Counted from the first letter of the stretch, positions 1 through 7,605 are shown. The stretch: 13,615 bases of DNA from Deltaproteobacteria bacterium (GCA_020342025.1 CP070840.1:737348-750962); one strand, 5' to 3'. Made by a program: numbers and translations. Notes: generated by a model not told the origin, from the letters alone.

Positions 1-1
1 G

Positions 2-292
2 TTGGGAGGAACAAAATACGATGTGAAATCAAGGAAGGAGATGCTTCTCAAGATTTGTGAGGTTGTGGCCGCGAAACACAAAGAGGACTTTGAAATGGTT
101 CTTACGTTGTCCGGACCCAATAAAGAATACTTTAGCACCAACCCCTATGAATTGTTGACTTGTGAAAAGATCTCCGGGACGGAGATGTACGTGGACGTCA
201 ATCTGAGCGCCATGGGGGCTGTCGCCCTGACCCACAGGGTGCTTTCATTGTTTGGATACGAGGAGAAGGACCTCTCCGTAGAGACCAAATAG
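2..292 (+). CDS. Small hypothetical protein (5' end probably outside the window)
   Basis: This frame is open from the first bases of the window to a TAG at 290-292. The TTG at position 2 has no visible ribosome binding site because the window begins there, so the protein may be longer. I do not recognise the family with confidence. The visible pattern is a charged helix-like N-terminal part (residues 5-30), then GPNKEYFSTNPYELL (38-52), SGTEMYVDVNLSA (58-70) and LFGYEEKDL (83-91). The run 'YFS..P..L....I.GT..YV..NLS' loosely resembles the C-terminal DNA-binding part of SeqA-type proteins, but this is only a pattern impression. The protein is soluble with no membrane segment. It is convergent with the thiolase gene, with only 9 bp between the two stop codons, and I see no terminator in that gap. 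Confidence 0.6.
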   Translation: MGGTKYDVKSRKEMLLKICEVVAAKHKEDFEMVLTLSGPNKEYFSTNPYELLTCEKISGTEMYVDVNLSAMGAVALTHRVLSLFGYEEKDLSVETK

Positions 293-301
293 AGGAAGGC
301 G

Positions 302-1555
302 CTACATCATCTCCAGCGCACAGGCCATGGATACGCCGCCTCCCCCACAAAGGGTGGCCAGCCCCAGGCCCTTGCCCCGCTGTTTCATGGCGTAGAGAAG
401 GGTGACCATGATGCGGCAACCCGTCGACCCCACCGGATGACCGAGCCCAATACCAGAACCGTTCACATTGGTGATTTCTCTGTTCAGGCCCAACTCCTTT
501 TCAACGCCCAAGTACTGGGCTGCAAATGCCTCATTCACCTCGATCAGCTCAAAGTCGTCAAGCTTCAATTCAGAACTCCTGGCCAGAAGATTGCGGACGG
601 CTGGCACCGGGCTGAGACCCATGACGGAAGGATGACAGCCTCCTCTGCCAGTGGCTTTGATTCTCGCTAGGGGCTGGATTCCCAGCTCTTTTGCCTTATT
701 CCCTGACATGATAACCATACCACTGGCGCCATCATTGATACCCGAGGAGTTTCCCGCCGTGACTTTGCCGATCTTGGGGACAAAGGCTGGAGGAAGTTGG
801 GCCAATTGCTCCATGGTCAAACCAGGCCTGAAGTGCTCGTCTTTCTCAAAGATGAGGGGCGGTTTTCCTTTTTTCTGGGGCACTTCAACGGGAACGATCT
901 CCTCCTTGAAATCACCCTCTAAGGTGGCCCTTTCCGTGTTATTGTGGCTACGCAAGGCTACCTCATCCATCTCTTCGCGACTGATGTTGTGCAGCTGGGC
1001 CACAAATTCGGCGGTGTGTCCCATGATGTAAGGCTTTCCCCTAAAGAGATCCAAAGGCATACCCTCTTTGACAGGCCCGTCCTCCGGGTGTGGAATGAGA
1101 TGAGAACCGCAGTGCAGGGCACGGATCAGCATATCCACAAAGGTCTCATCCTGAAGTCGGCATCCCCATCGCGCCCCAGGGACTGAATAGGGAATGCTAG
1201 ACATATGTTCTGTTCCTCCGGCCAGGATGATATCGGCCATGCCAGACTGGATCATCGCCATACCAGAAATCACCGCTTCCATGCTAGAGGTACAGACCCT
1301 GTTGATGGTGACCGCTGTGGTGCCATCGGGAATGCCAGCCATTAAAGCCCCGACACGCGCCACATTGAGGGCATCTGCAGGCTCCATGCAGCAACCATAG
1401 CGCACATCATCGATCATTTTAGGTTCAATTCCCCCACGTTTCATCGCCTCTTTCATCGTGACGCTCGCAATGGTGGCGGCGTGCATATCCTTAAGGGTTC
1501 CACCAAAGGCACCAATTGCCGTACGACATGCCGAAACAATAACCACATCTCTCAT
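302..1555 (-). CDS. Acetyl-CoA acetyltransferase (thiolase family)
   Basis: Thiolase of 417 residues, slightly longer than the usual 390-395. It should catalyse reversible condensation or thiolysis of acyl-CoAs in the cytoplasm (acetyl-CoA to acetoacetyl-CoA, or the last step of beta-oxidation). The N-terminal start VVIVSACRTAIGAFGG is typical. The nucleophilic cysteine is Cys88 in NRVCTSSMEA. The NEAF motif is at 341-344, the catalytic His373 lies in GLGHPVGSTG and the acid/base Cys403 in LCGGGG, so all catalytic residues are present. The segment around the histidine reads GSGIGLGHPVG instead of the common GGAIALGHPLG. The extra length lies around residues 135-170. Start ATG at 1553-1555 is preceded by GAGGGA about 8 nt upstream. 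It stands alone on the minus strand, so its acyl-CoA preference cannot be told from context. Confidence 0.93.
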   Translation of the reverse strand: MRDVVIVSACRTAIGAFGGTLKDMHAATIASVTMKEAMKRGGIEPKMIDDVRYGCCMEPADALNVARVGALMAGIPDGTTAVTINRVCTSSMEAVISGMAMIQSGMADIILAGGTEHMSSIPYSVPGARWGCRLQDETFVDMLIRALHCGSHLIPHPEDGPVKEGMPLDLFRGKPYIMGHTAEFVAQLHNISREEMDEVALRSHNNTERATLEGDFKEEIVPVEVPQKKGKPPLIFEKDEHFRPGLTMEQLAQLPPAFVPKIGKVTAGNSSGINDGASGMVIMSGNKAKELGIQPLARIKATGRGGCHPSVMGLSPVPAVRNLLARSSELKLDDFELIEVNEAFAAQYLGVEKELGLNREITNVNGSGIGLGHPVGSTGCRIMVTLLYAMKQRGKGLGLATLCGGGGVSMACALEMM

Positions 1556-1792
1556 GCTAAGTCCCTCAACTTTATAGTTAGTTTTTGCTCAAGTAAGGCA
1601 TTCAAATACTTGTTACAGACCCACAAGGAGTGGCCGTTGGGTTAGGATCTAGGCTATAGTAGAAAAGAGGATTCAAGTAAAGAGAAAATGAAGGCCTCTG
1701 TTTTCGTGGGTCCAGTGGTAAGGCCCAGGATCAGTTAAAATTAAACAGGGATTGCTCTCACGGAATCGATAGAAAGCGTGATATGATCACCA

Positions 1793-2620
1793 TCAGTTTT
1801 TCATTTTTACTATCTTATTTTCCACAGAAATGAGTTCTCCAACGAAGCTGCCCACTGCGACTTTGCTCTTTATCTTAACAGGAATACGGCGATCATCTGC
1901 TGTAACCCAGATTTGAAGCTTGGCATCTTTACTCTTCTTAAACACACCACCAATATGCTCCAAACTGGGCTCCACAAGATATGTATCATAGGTCCCGCTT
2001 ATGACAGTAATCTTTTCTCTTTTTACGACCCTTGCTCTGCCCAATATCCATTTTTTGCCATCGGTTAAGGGTTTTTCAAGTTCCATATTCTCTTTCAGAT
2101 CATGGAGGCGAAGGGCGTAATAAACAGAAAGTGGATCAAAAGTCCCCGGCTTAATGGGGACAGGTGCAATCTTTTCTCCAAAGTTGGAACGTTGGGCCTC
2201 TCCCTTTTCCCAGTTGAAATTCACAACCACCTTTCTTTTCCGGTTCCCTTCTTTGGTCTCTTTGTACAAGATTGAATGACTCAATTTTTCATCTGTGTAA
2301 GCATCTATTCGGTCACGCACCTTATAGATGAGATCTACGACGGGATAGCTCCTGGCGGTCAGCACAAAGTGATATGCTTTCTGTCCGTTCATGGTTTCAA
2401 TGGGATATATTTCAAGAACGGCCTCGCCCGCAGGGATAAAGGCCCACCTCACCTGAAATGTGAGTTTTTCACCCGGCGAAAAAGGATGCCTGTTTTCTGA
2501 TGCATGGGTGTGGGCAGAAAAGGCAAGCGTCGCCAAGAGCGCCGTCAAAATAAAGGCGAAACCCAATTTCATTTTTTCCATGCCATGCGTACGGTCCACA
2601 ATTAAGCCCATCATTCTCAA
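1793..2620 (-). CDS. Secreted DUF3108-type protein
   Basis: Protein of up to 275 residues with an export signal: a basic MEKMK stretch (14-18), a hydrophobic core (about 19-36) and a likely cleavage site after HTHA (40). The mature part opens with FSPGEKLTFQVRWAFIPAGEAVLEI (47-71). It continues with the SYPVVDLIYKVRDRIDAYTD and FDPLSVYYALR segments and ends with IWVTADDRRIPVKIKSKVAVGSF, the pattern I associate with DUF3108 (periplasmic, beta-rich, function unknown). The start is uncertain. The longest form uses TTG at 2618-2620 with a weak AGG 4 nt away; ATGs at 2614, 2611, 2581 and 2572 are in frame, and the last two give the most normal signal peptides. It is separated by more than 220 bp from its minus-strand neighbours, so it is probably monocistronic. 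Confidence 0.8.
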   Translation of the reverse strand: MRMMGLIVDRTHGMEKMKLGFAFILTALLATLAFSAHTHASENRHPFSPGEKLTFQVRWAFIPAGEAVLEIYPIETMNGQKAYHFVLTARSYPVVDLIYKVRDRIDAYTDEKLSHSILYKETKEGNRKRKVVVNFNWEKGEAQRSNFGEKIAPVPIKPGTFDPLSVYYALRLHDLKENMELEKPLTDGKKWILGRARVVKREKITVISGTYDTYLVEPSLEHIGGVFKKSKDAKLQIWVTADDRRIPVKIKSKVAVGSFVGELISVENKIVKMKN

Positions 2621-2654
2621 TCGACCTGCTTTTGTTGTACCTAAGACAGAAAAG

Positions 2655-2683
2655 ATCTTAGAGCCATAGTCTCTCTAGCCCAA
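2655..2683 (-). promoter_or_regulatory. Possible promoter of the DUF3108-type gene
   Basis: On the minus strand TTGGGC (2678-2683) is followed after 17 nt by TAAGAT (2655-2660). Spacing is ideal but both boxes match the sigma70 consensus only partly, so this is a weak candidate. It lies about 35 nt upstream of the longest start. The rest of the 2621-2847 gap holds nothing else I can name. Confidence 0.3.
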
Positions 2684-2847
2684 TATTCTTTGGAAGCTTT
2701 AATAAACGTGAGATCATACTTAGCATAAAATGGAGAAATTACAAATCCCGCATGTGAACTTAAGGGGCAACCATTTCACACAGATATTAGGACCGAAGCA
2801 TGCCCTTCCCGGGTCGCGCACGTCTGTGCCCCTTTGAGCATTGAAGG

Positions 2848-3567
2848 TTACGCCTTTTCCACCAGAAGGTAACGATTCGGTTTGCGGCGGCCAAAAATGG
2901 TCGCGCCGGGGCAGGGAGCCACCAGCTTTTTTTCATGCTGGGTGCCGAGGACCTGAAACAGTTCTAGACAGCAGGAACAAAGATGAGCCGTGCGATCAAT
3001 GGAATAGGGAATAATGCGTTTCTTTTCCTTAACAAAGAAGCGCGGCCTGATAAAATTTGCATGGTTGGCTGTATGCGACAGATGGAGGTCTTCAAAGTCC
3101 TTCGCCTCTGAACCGAGCCGCCGCGCCCATCTGAGGAAGATCTTCTTCTCCGTATCGTTCGTTTCATTCCATTGGGCGGGAATCTGCTTGGCAAATTGCG
3201 GGTCATCAATCATAGCCTTTTTTTCTTCAGGCCCGGCCAGTCTGGGGGGATCAAAGTCTGATTCAGTGATCGTGGCTGCCTTCCTATCTTCATAGCCCTC
3301 CAGTTCAAAGGAACTTATCACCAGGTAAAGCCCGTTCTTATCACTGGCCCTATACCAACTCCCTTGTCTGGAGCAGGTCTGATTCCATACCTCAGGTGAA
3401 ACACTGACTATCTCGTCCACCCCATCCAAAGGCCTGCAGACGACTCCCTTTGCCGACATCATTTCTATATCTCGGAGAGCCAATTCTTCCCGCAAACGTG
3501 CTTCCTCATCTTTTGTGAGCCAATAGATATGCTTTATAAAAACGTCATTTGGCTTCTTCTTATCCAA
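2848..3567 (-). CDS. Unrecognised cytoplasmic protein with a C-terminal cysteine cluster
   Basis: I do not recognise this family. The protein has 239 residues from TTG at 3565-3567, which has a good ribosome binding site (AAAGGGG, about 5 nt away). A longer reading to TTG 3627 would add 20 residues, but that codon lies in the spacer of a strong promoter, upstream of the expected transcription start, so I reject it. The protein is charged and soluble, with an N-terminal helical stretch rich in E, R and K (KDEEARLREELALRD). Near the C-terminus a CSCC cluster (197-200) and CPG (Cys219) are spaced like a small metal or iron-sulfur site, 18 residues apart. His184, His186 and His189 in LHLSHTANHAN may add ligands. 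It is alone on this strand. The function is unknown. Confidence 0.75.
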   Translation of the reverse strand: MDKKKPNDVFIKHIYWLTKDEEARLREELALRDIEMMSAKGVVCRPLDGVDEIVSVSPEVWNQTCSRQGSWYRASDKNGLYLVISSFELEGYEDRKAATITESDFDPPRLAGPEEKKAMIDDPQFAKQIPAQWNETNDTEKKIFLRWARRLGSEAKDFEDLHLSHTANHANFIRPRFFVKEKKRIIPYSIDRTAHLCSCCLELFQVLGTQHEKKLVAPCPGATIFGRRKPNRYLLVEKA

Positions 3568-3616
3568 GGTGACCCCTTTCTGCAGAGGGCGGATTAAAAA
3601 TACACGCACTAAGAAA

Positions 3617-3644
3617 ATTATAAACAATAATTGTAGTTTTTCAA
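3617..3644 (-). promoter_or_regulatory. Strong sigma70-like promoter for the cysteine-cluster gene
   Basis: On the minus strand TTGAAA (3639-3644) is followed after 16 nt by a perfect TATAAT (3617-3622). Transcription would start near 3610, about 43 nt before the TTG at 3567. This is the best consensus promoter in the first 4 kb and it decides the start of the gene. Confidence 0.65.
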
Positions 3645-3709
3645 ATTGAAGATTCCTGGGGCAAGCGAGCTGTAAGATTCCCCCCTTTATAGGGGATCAA
3701 AAAAGATGA

Positions 3710-3738
3710 TTGAAACCAATTCAGATCATTGCCATTAT
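3710..3738 (+). promoter_or_regulatory. Probable promoter of the molybdenum cofactor operon
   Basis: TTGAAA (3710-3715), a 17-nt spacer and CATTAT (3733-3738) give a fair sigma70-like promoter with an expected start near 3745. This leaves an untranslated leader of about 190 nt before moeA. I see no clear E. coli-type ModE box (paired TATAT half-sites), although TTATAT-like half-sites occur at 3735-3740 and 3771-3776. Confidence 0.5.
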
Positions 3739-3848
3739 ATGAAGTGGCGGGTGCGGTTTTTTATTGCGGGGTTATATCATTTATGACACAATGCCTCACA
3801 TTTGTTTCTCTGTTCTGTACTGAAGCTTCCTGCTCTAAAGAGAGGGGT

Positions 3849-3914
3849 ATTCTGACATATCTTCGTAAAAGATAGAATGGTGAGAGGCGCACAGAAGCGA
3901 CCCAAGTGGGCTTC
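3849..3914 (+). promoter_or_regulatory. Structured leader of moeA (two hairpins next to the ribosome binding site)
   Basis: Hairpin A pairs TATCTT (3858-3863) with AAGATA (3869-3874) and extends to ATTC/GAAT (3849-3852 and 3875-3878) past a 5-nt bulge. Hairpin B pairs GAAG (3894-3897) with CTTC (3911-3914) and CCC with GGG inside. Hairpin B ends 2 nt before the GGAAAGGGG ribosome binding site (3917-3925). A 9-nt direct repeat AGGGGTATT occurs at 3843-3851 and again over the binding site at 3921-3929, so hairpin A could compete with alternative pairings. This is compatible with a regulatory leader, but I cannot match it to the Moco riboswitch consensus. Confidence 0.4.
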
Positions 3915-3935
3915 ATGGAAAGGGGTATTTAAGGC

Positions 3936-5186
3936 TTGTTTTTCAAAGTGAGGACTTCTGAAGAGGTCTTTAAAATCATCGAACAATTCGGTCCAGTGGG
4001 AGATGAGTCGGTACCATTGGGAAAGGCCTTTGGTCGGGTCTTGAGCCGGGATATCATCTCGCCAGAAGACCTGCCTGGGTTTTACAGGTCGTCCATGGAT
4101 GGGTATGCCGTTAGGGCTAAGGATACATTTGGAGCCACGGAAAGCCTTCCGGCAATGCTCGAGGTTAAGGGAGAGGTGAATATGGGGCGAGTGCCGACCG
4201 AGGGCGTGGGAGCTGGACAGGCGGTGAGGATCTCCACCGGGGGTATGTTGCCCGAGGGCGCTGACGGGGTGGTTATGGTGGAGTACGCTCACATATTGGA
4301 TGAAAATACAATCGAAGTTAGCCGCGCCATATCCCCCCTGGAGAATGTCATTTTGCCTGATGATGATTTCAAAAAGGGATCCCCAGTCCTTGAAAAGGGC
4401 AGCCTTTTAAGACCCCAGGATTTGGGCGTCATGGCCGGAATCGGCCTCTCTCAGGTCTCTGTCTACAAAAGACCCAAGGTGGCCATCCTCTCTACTGGCG
4501 ACGAGGTGGTCCCGATTGATCAAAAGCCCAAGCCGGGTCAAGTAAGGGATATCAACACCTATACCCTGAGCGCCTTTTGCTGGCAATTAGGTGCAGAACC
4601 CCTGGCGTTGGGGCTGTGTAAGGATAATTTTGAAGAACTCAAGGCGAAGGTCGAAAAAGGACTCGGAGAGGCGGACACCGTTTGGATATCTGGTGGAAGT
4701 TCCGTGGGCGCCAGGGACATGACGCTCAAGGTCTTTGAATCCTTCCACGATGTGGAATTGCTTGTCCACGGGATATCCATCAGCCCAGGTAAACCGACCA
4801 TCATTGCAAGGGTCGGTTCAAAGGCCGCGTTTGGTCTGCCAGGCCACACCGCTTCGGCCATGGTGGTGGCGGAGGTCTTTCTGAATCCCTTTTTGTCCAG
4901 GTTGTCTGGGAGAGGGGATTTTCCTGGACCTCTGCACAGTGAGGTAGAGGCGGAGCTGAGCCGAAACATCGAGTCGGCCACTGGAAGGGAGGATTATATC
5001 AGGGTCAGATTGATAGAAAAGGAGGGGAAACGCATAGCAGACCCCATCTTCGGAAAATCGGGTCTCATATCCACACTGGTGGAGGCGGACGGTCTGGTGC
5101 GGGTGGAGCGGAACACGGAAGGGCTATATGAAGGTGATCGGGTAAAGGTCTTGTTCATAAGTCCTAAGAAAGGAGGGTTCTGTTGA
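3936..5186 (+). CDS. moeA: Molybdopterin molybdenumtransferase MoeA
   Basis: MoeA of 416 residues, about the normal length. It hydrolyses adenylylated molybdopterin and inserts molybdate (or tungstate) to give Mo-molybdopterin in the cytoplasm. Visible motifs: SMDGYAV (53-59), ISTGGMLPEGAD (99-110), LSTGDEVV (185-192), ISGGSSVGARD (251-261, whose Asp261 corresponds to the metal-pocket Asp of the SGG..VG...D motif), SPGKPT (283-288) and GLPGHTASA (300-308). A C-terminal domain IV starts around 335. Start is TTG at 3936, 10 nt after AAAGGGG; GTG at 3948 is a less likely alternative. The stop overlaps the next gene by 4 nt, so translation is coupled. This is the most canonical of three MoeA paralogues here and may carry the housekeeping activity (inference). 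Confidence 0.95.
   Translation: MFFKVRTSEEVFKIIEQFGPVGDESVPLGKAFGRVLSRDIISPEDLPGFYRSSMDGYAVRAKDTFGATESLPAMLEVKGEVNMGRVPTEGVGAGQAVRISTGGMLPEGADGVVMVEYAHILDENTIEVSRAISPLENVILPDDDFKKGSPVLEKGSLLRPQDLGVMAGIGLSQVSVYKRPKVAILSTGDEVVPIDQKPKPGQVRDINTYTLSAFCWQLGAEPLALGLCKDNFEELKAKVEKGLGEADTVWISGGSSVGARDMTLKVFESFHDVELLVHGISISPGKPTIIARVGSKAAFGLPGHTASAMVVAEVFLNPFLSRLSGRGDFPGPLHSEVEAELSRNIESATGREDYIRVRLIEKEGKRIADPIFGKSGLISTLVEADGLVRVERNTEGLYEGDRVKVLFISPKKGGFC
5169..5177 (+). promoter_or_regulatory. Strong ribosome binding site deciding a TTG start
   Basis: AAAGGAGGG ends 5 nt before TTG at 5183. That TTG overlaps the TGA of moeA, making the start clear and suggesting translational coupling between the two MoeA proteins. 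The in-frame ATG at 5207 is too far from this site. Confidence 0.7.
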
Positions 5187-7117
5187 AGAGGCATGTGTAT
5201 TTGGCCATGAAGACCCTGGAAGAGGCCAAAGAAGTTTTTTTCTCCAGGTTCAAAGCTGACCAAAGGACGGCTGCGGAAGAGATATCTACGGAAGATTCAC
5301 AGGGTCGTGTCACGGCGGAGCCCATCTTTGCGAAGATGTCTGCGCCCTTTTACCACTCGGCGGCCATGGATGGTATCGTGGTTCGTGCGGAGACCACATA
5401 TGGGACGACTGAAAGACATCCCAAGACCTTAAGGATAGGCAGAGATGCCCTGTGGATCAACACGGGTCAGGCCATACCTGAGGGCTTTGACGCGGTGATC
5501 ATGGTTGAAAAGCTCCATCAACGCAATGAAGAGGAGGTGGAAATCCGGTCTCCAGTTTATCCCTGGCAGCATATCAGAAAGGTGGGTGAGGATATCGTTG
5601 CCACTCAACTACTCTTGCCTCAAAACCACCAAATACGTCCTTACGATATGGGATCGCTCATCAGCGCGGGTATTTTTTCCCTCAGGGTCTGGCAAAAGCC
5701 AAGGGTAGCTGTTATCCCCACAGGCTCTGAACTGGTCCACCACAAAGAAATCCGAGATCCAGATCAGCTGAAAAAGGGCCAAATTATTGAATACAATTCC
5801 CTCATTCTTGCCGGATTGGTTAGAGAATGCCAAGGCATCCCTATCGTATACGAAATCGTCCCTGACCTCGAGGAAAACATACGTGCCGCAATGAAGAGTG
5901 CTGTCGAATCAGAGGCCAATCTTATCATTGTCAACGCGGGTTCATCTGCAGGGAGCAAGGATTATACGGCAGAGATTATCGGAGAAATGGGAGAGGTCCT
6001 TGTGCATGGTGTGGCCATGATGCCTGGCAAGCCGACTATACTGGGGATCGTAGACGGGAAACCCGTGATAGGGAATCCTGGCTATGCGGTGTCGGCCACA
6101 CTTTGTTTCGAACAGTTTATTCGACCTCTACTCTACAGCCTTCAAGGATATACCGCCCCCAAAAGAAGATCCATTCCTGTTCAGCCAACCAGAGATATTT
6201 CTTCCAAACTGGGGATTGAAGAATTCTTGCGGGTAAATATTGGCAGGGTGGGAGATAGGACGGTAGCCACACCGCTGCCCAGGGCGGCCGGTTCCATTAC
6301 CACACTCACAAGAGCAGAGGGGATCCTGCGTATCCCGGCCTTGTCTGAAGGCGTCATGCAGAACGAGGAAATGGAGGCAGAGCTTCTCGTTAGTGAGGAG
6401 GAGATCCTGAACACGGTCGTTGTGATCGGCAGTCACGATATGACTATAGACGTACTTGCCGATGAGATCAGACGCCGTGGACACAATATCCGAATTTCAT
6501 CAGGGAACGTTGGAAGTCTCGGAGGGCTAATGGCCATTAGAAAAGGGGCTTGCCATTTGGCCGGGTCGCACCTTTTGGATACGCAGACGGGAGAATATAA
6601 CATTGCTTATGTTAAGCGATACCTCAAGGGGATCAGCGTGAGCATTTTTCATTTGGTCCTAAGAGATCAAGGCTTGATTGTGGCCAGGGGAAATCCGAAA
6701 GGAATAGGGGGTATCAATGATCTCATAAGAGATGATATTGCTTTTGTGAACCGTCAATCGGGATCGGGCACGCGCGTTCTCTTGGATTATAAGTTGGAGC
6801 AGTCGGGGCTGATGCCAGAGAGCATAAAGGGTTATGGTCACGAGGAATTCACTCATATGGCAGTGGCTGTAGATGTGCTGAGCGGAGCCGCCGATTGTGG
6901 GCTGGGCATTTTTGCGGCTGCAAGGGCCCTTAATCTGGATTTTATTCCCATTGAAAAGGAACAATACGACCTCATTATTCCCTCCCGCATGTTGGACAAC
7001 AAGAATATTCAGGCAATCCTTGAGGCCATTGGGTCCCAGCGTTTCAGAGAGAGAATCACAGCGTTGGGTGGATATGATCCATCCCAAAGTGGTCAGTTTT
7101 GGTTGGAGGTGGGATGA
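5183..7117 (+). CDS. MoeA fused to a PBP-like (LysR-substrate-type) domain
   Basis: Fusion protein of 644 residues. Residues 1-405 form a complete MoeA with AMDGIVVRA (61-69), INTGQAIPEGFDAV (92-105), PTGSELV (179-185), NAGSSAGSKDYT (251-262, Asp260 retained), MPGKPT (280-285) and GNPGYAVSA (298-306). The active-site loop reads TGSE instead of TGDE. Residues 410-640 form a periplasmic-binding-protein-like domain (VVVIGSHDMTIDVLADEIRRRG, RQSGSGTRVLLD at 524-535, YDLIIPS). This matches the PBP_like family (PF12727 as I remember it), found fused to MoeA in archaea and anaerobes. There is no signal peptide, so that domain acts in the cytoplasm, presumably binding a small ligand such as molybdate, tungstate or a cofactor intermediate (inference). 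It overlaps moeA by 4 nt. Confidence 0.93.
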   Translation: MKRHVYLAMKTLEEAKEVFFSRFKADQRTAAEEISTEDSQGRVTAEPIFAKMSAPFYHSAAMDGIVVRAETTYGTTERHPKTLRIGRDALWINTGQAIPEGFDAVIMVEKLHQRNEEEVEIRSPVYPWQHIRKVGEDIVATQLLLPQNHQIRPYDMGSLISAGIFSLRVWQKPRVAVIPTGSELVHHKEIRDPDQLKKGQIIEYNSLILAGLVRECQGIPIVYEIVPDLEENIRAAMKSAVESEANLIIVNAGSSAGSKDYTAEIIGEMGEVLVHGVAMMPGKPTILGIVDGKPVIGNPGYAVSATLCFEQFIRPLLYSLQGYTAPKRRSIPVQPTRDISSKLGIEEFLRVNIGRVGDRTVATPLPRAAGSITTLTRAEGILRIPALSEGVMQNEEMEAELLVSEEEILNTVVVIGSHDMTIDVLADEIRRRGHNIRISSGNVGSLGGLMAIRKGACHLAGSHLLDTQTGEYNIAYVKRYLKGISVSIFHLVLRDQGLIVARGNPKGIGGINDLIRDDIAFVNRQSGSGTRVLLDYKLEQSGLMPESIKGYGHEEFTHMAVAVDVLSGAADCGLGIFAAARALNLDFIPIEKEQYDLIIPSRMLDNKNIQAILEAIGSQRFRERITALGGYDPSQSGQFWLEVG

Positions 7118-7209
7118 GGGCTTCTGCAGAGACCACATGACCTTGAAACCATTCATTGTTTTGTCAACCTTTGCTTTGCTGCTCGTCAAAATCCAAGAAG
7201 GGGGCAGAG

Positions 7210-7539
7210 ATGGTATCCCTTAGACTTAAATCTAGGCAGTGGATTGTGGATGAACAGAATAATATTATCATGGGGGAGGGAAGAAGAGAGATCCTAGAAA
7301 ACATAGAAAAAACAGGATCCATAAACAAGACGGCCAAGATGATGAAGATGTCTTACAAAGGCGTGTGGAGCAAGATCAAGGCCACAGAGAGTTATATGAA
7401 GACAAAGATTGTGGAGACCGATAAGAAACGCGGCTCTCAACTCACCAAAGAAGGAAAGATCCTGCTGAAGAAGTACGCCCTTCTCAAGAAGAGGTGTCTA
7501 AAAGCGGATGACAAAATCTTCAATGCCATTTTCAGCTAA
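7210..7539 (+). CDS. ModE-type HTH regulator, DNA-binding domain only
   Basis: Protein of 109 residues matching the N-terminal winged-helix (LysR-like) domain of the molybdate regulator ModE. The recognition region GSINKTAKMMKMSYKGVWSK (36-55) has the typical ModE pattern 'GSISQAAK..G.SYK.AW', followed by the KIVET..KRGSQLTKEG wing (66-82). The C-terminal MOP (TOBE) molybdate-binding domains of full-length ModE (about 260 residues) are missing, so it either regulates without direct metal binding or relies on a partner. ATG at 7210 follows AAGGGGGCAGAG; a TTG at 7156 in the same frame has no binding site and would add an unlikely leader. It lies 92 nt after the MoeA-PBP gene in the same direction, so it is probably in the same operon and autoregulatory (inference). 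Confidence 0.88.
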   Translation: MVSLRLKSRQWIVDEQNNIIMGEGRREILENIEKTGSINKTAKMMKMSYKGVWSKIKATESYMKTKIVETDKKRGSQLTKEGKILLKKYALLKKRCLKADDKIFNAIFS

Positions 7540-7586
7540 TAGGGAAAGCAAGGAGAAGAAGGGAGGAGAGTCGTCGCTCCTGGGCG

Positions 7587-7605
7587 CCGTGAGCCTGTCG
7601 AACGG
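7587..7605. repeat. Short dyad repeat containing GAGCCTGTCGAAC
   Basis: The 19-bp element CCGTGAGCCTGTCGAACGG lies between modE and mobB. Its ends CCGT/ACGG are inverted. It contains GAGCCTGTCGAA, a short motif I remember as recurring between genes in many unrelated bacterial genomes. A single copy in this window cannot prove repetition. Confidence 0.4.

Larger units (their letters stand above)
3628..3935. other. Divergent intergenic region between the minus-strand gene and moeA
   Basis: This 308-bp gap holds the minus-strand promoter just described (3617-3644), a plus-strand promoter candidate (3710-3738) and a hairpin-forming leader ahead of moeA (3849-3914). A hairpin GATTCCCC/GGGGATC around 3676-3697 lacks a T-tail on either strand and is not a terminator. 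The antisense frame at 3777-4292 is a shadow of moeA. Confidence 0.6.

Noticed and set aside
651..1031. 126-codon plus-strand frame inside the thiolase
   Set aside because: Antisense to an intact thiolase with all catalytic motifs; no independent support.
3676..3697. GATTCCCC/GGGGATC hairpin as terminator
   Set aside because: No T-run follows on either strand; the A-run after it does not make a plus-strand terminator and the minus-strand T-run is on the wrong side.
3777..4292. 171-codon antisense frame over the moeA start
   Set aside because: It opposes a clear MoeA, has no domain features and would overlap the moeA leader; a shadow frame.
6659..7189. 176-codon antisense frame over the PBP-like domain
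   Set aside because: Shadow of a well-supported coding frame on the other strand.
7156..7209. Upstream extension of the ModE-type protein to TTG 7156
   Set aside because: No ribosome binding site and the extra residues do not resemble ModE, while ATG 7210 has a strong site.
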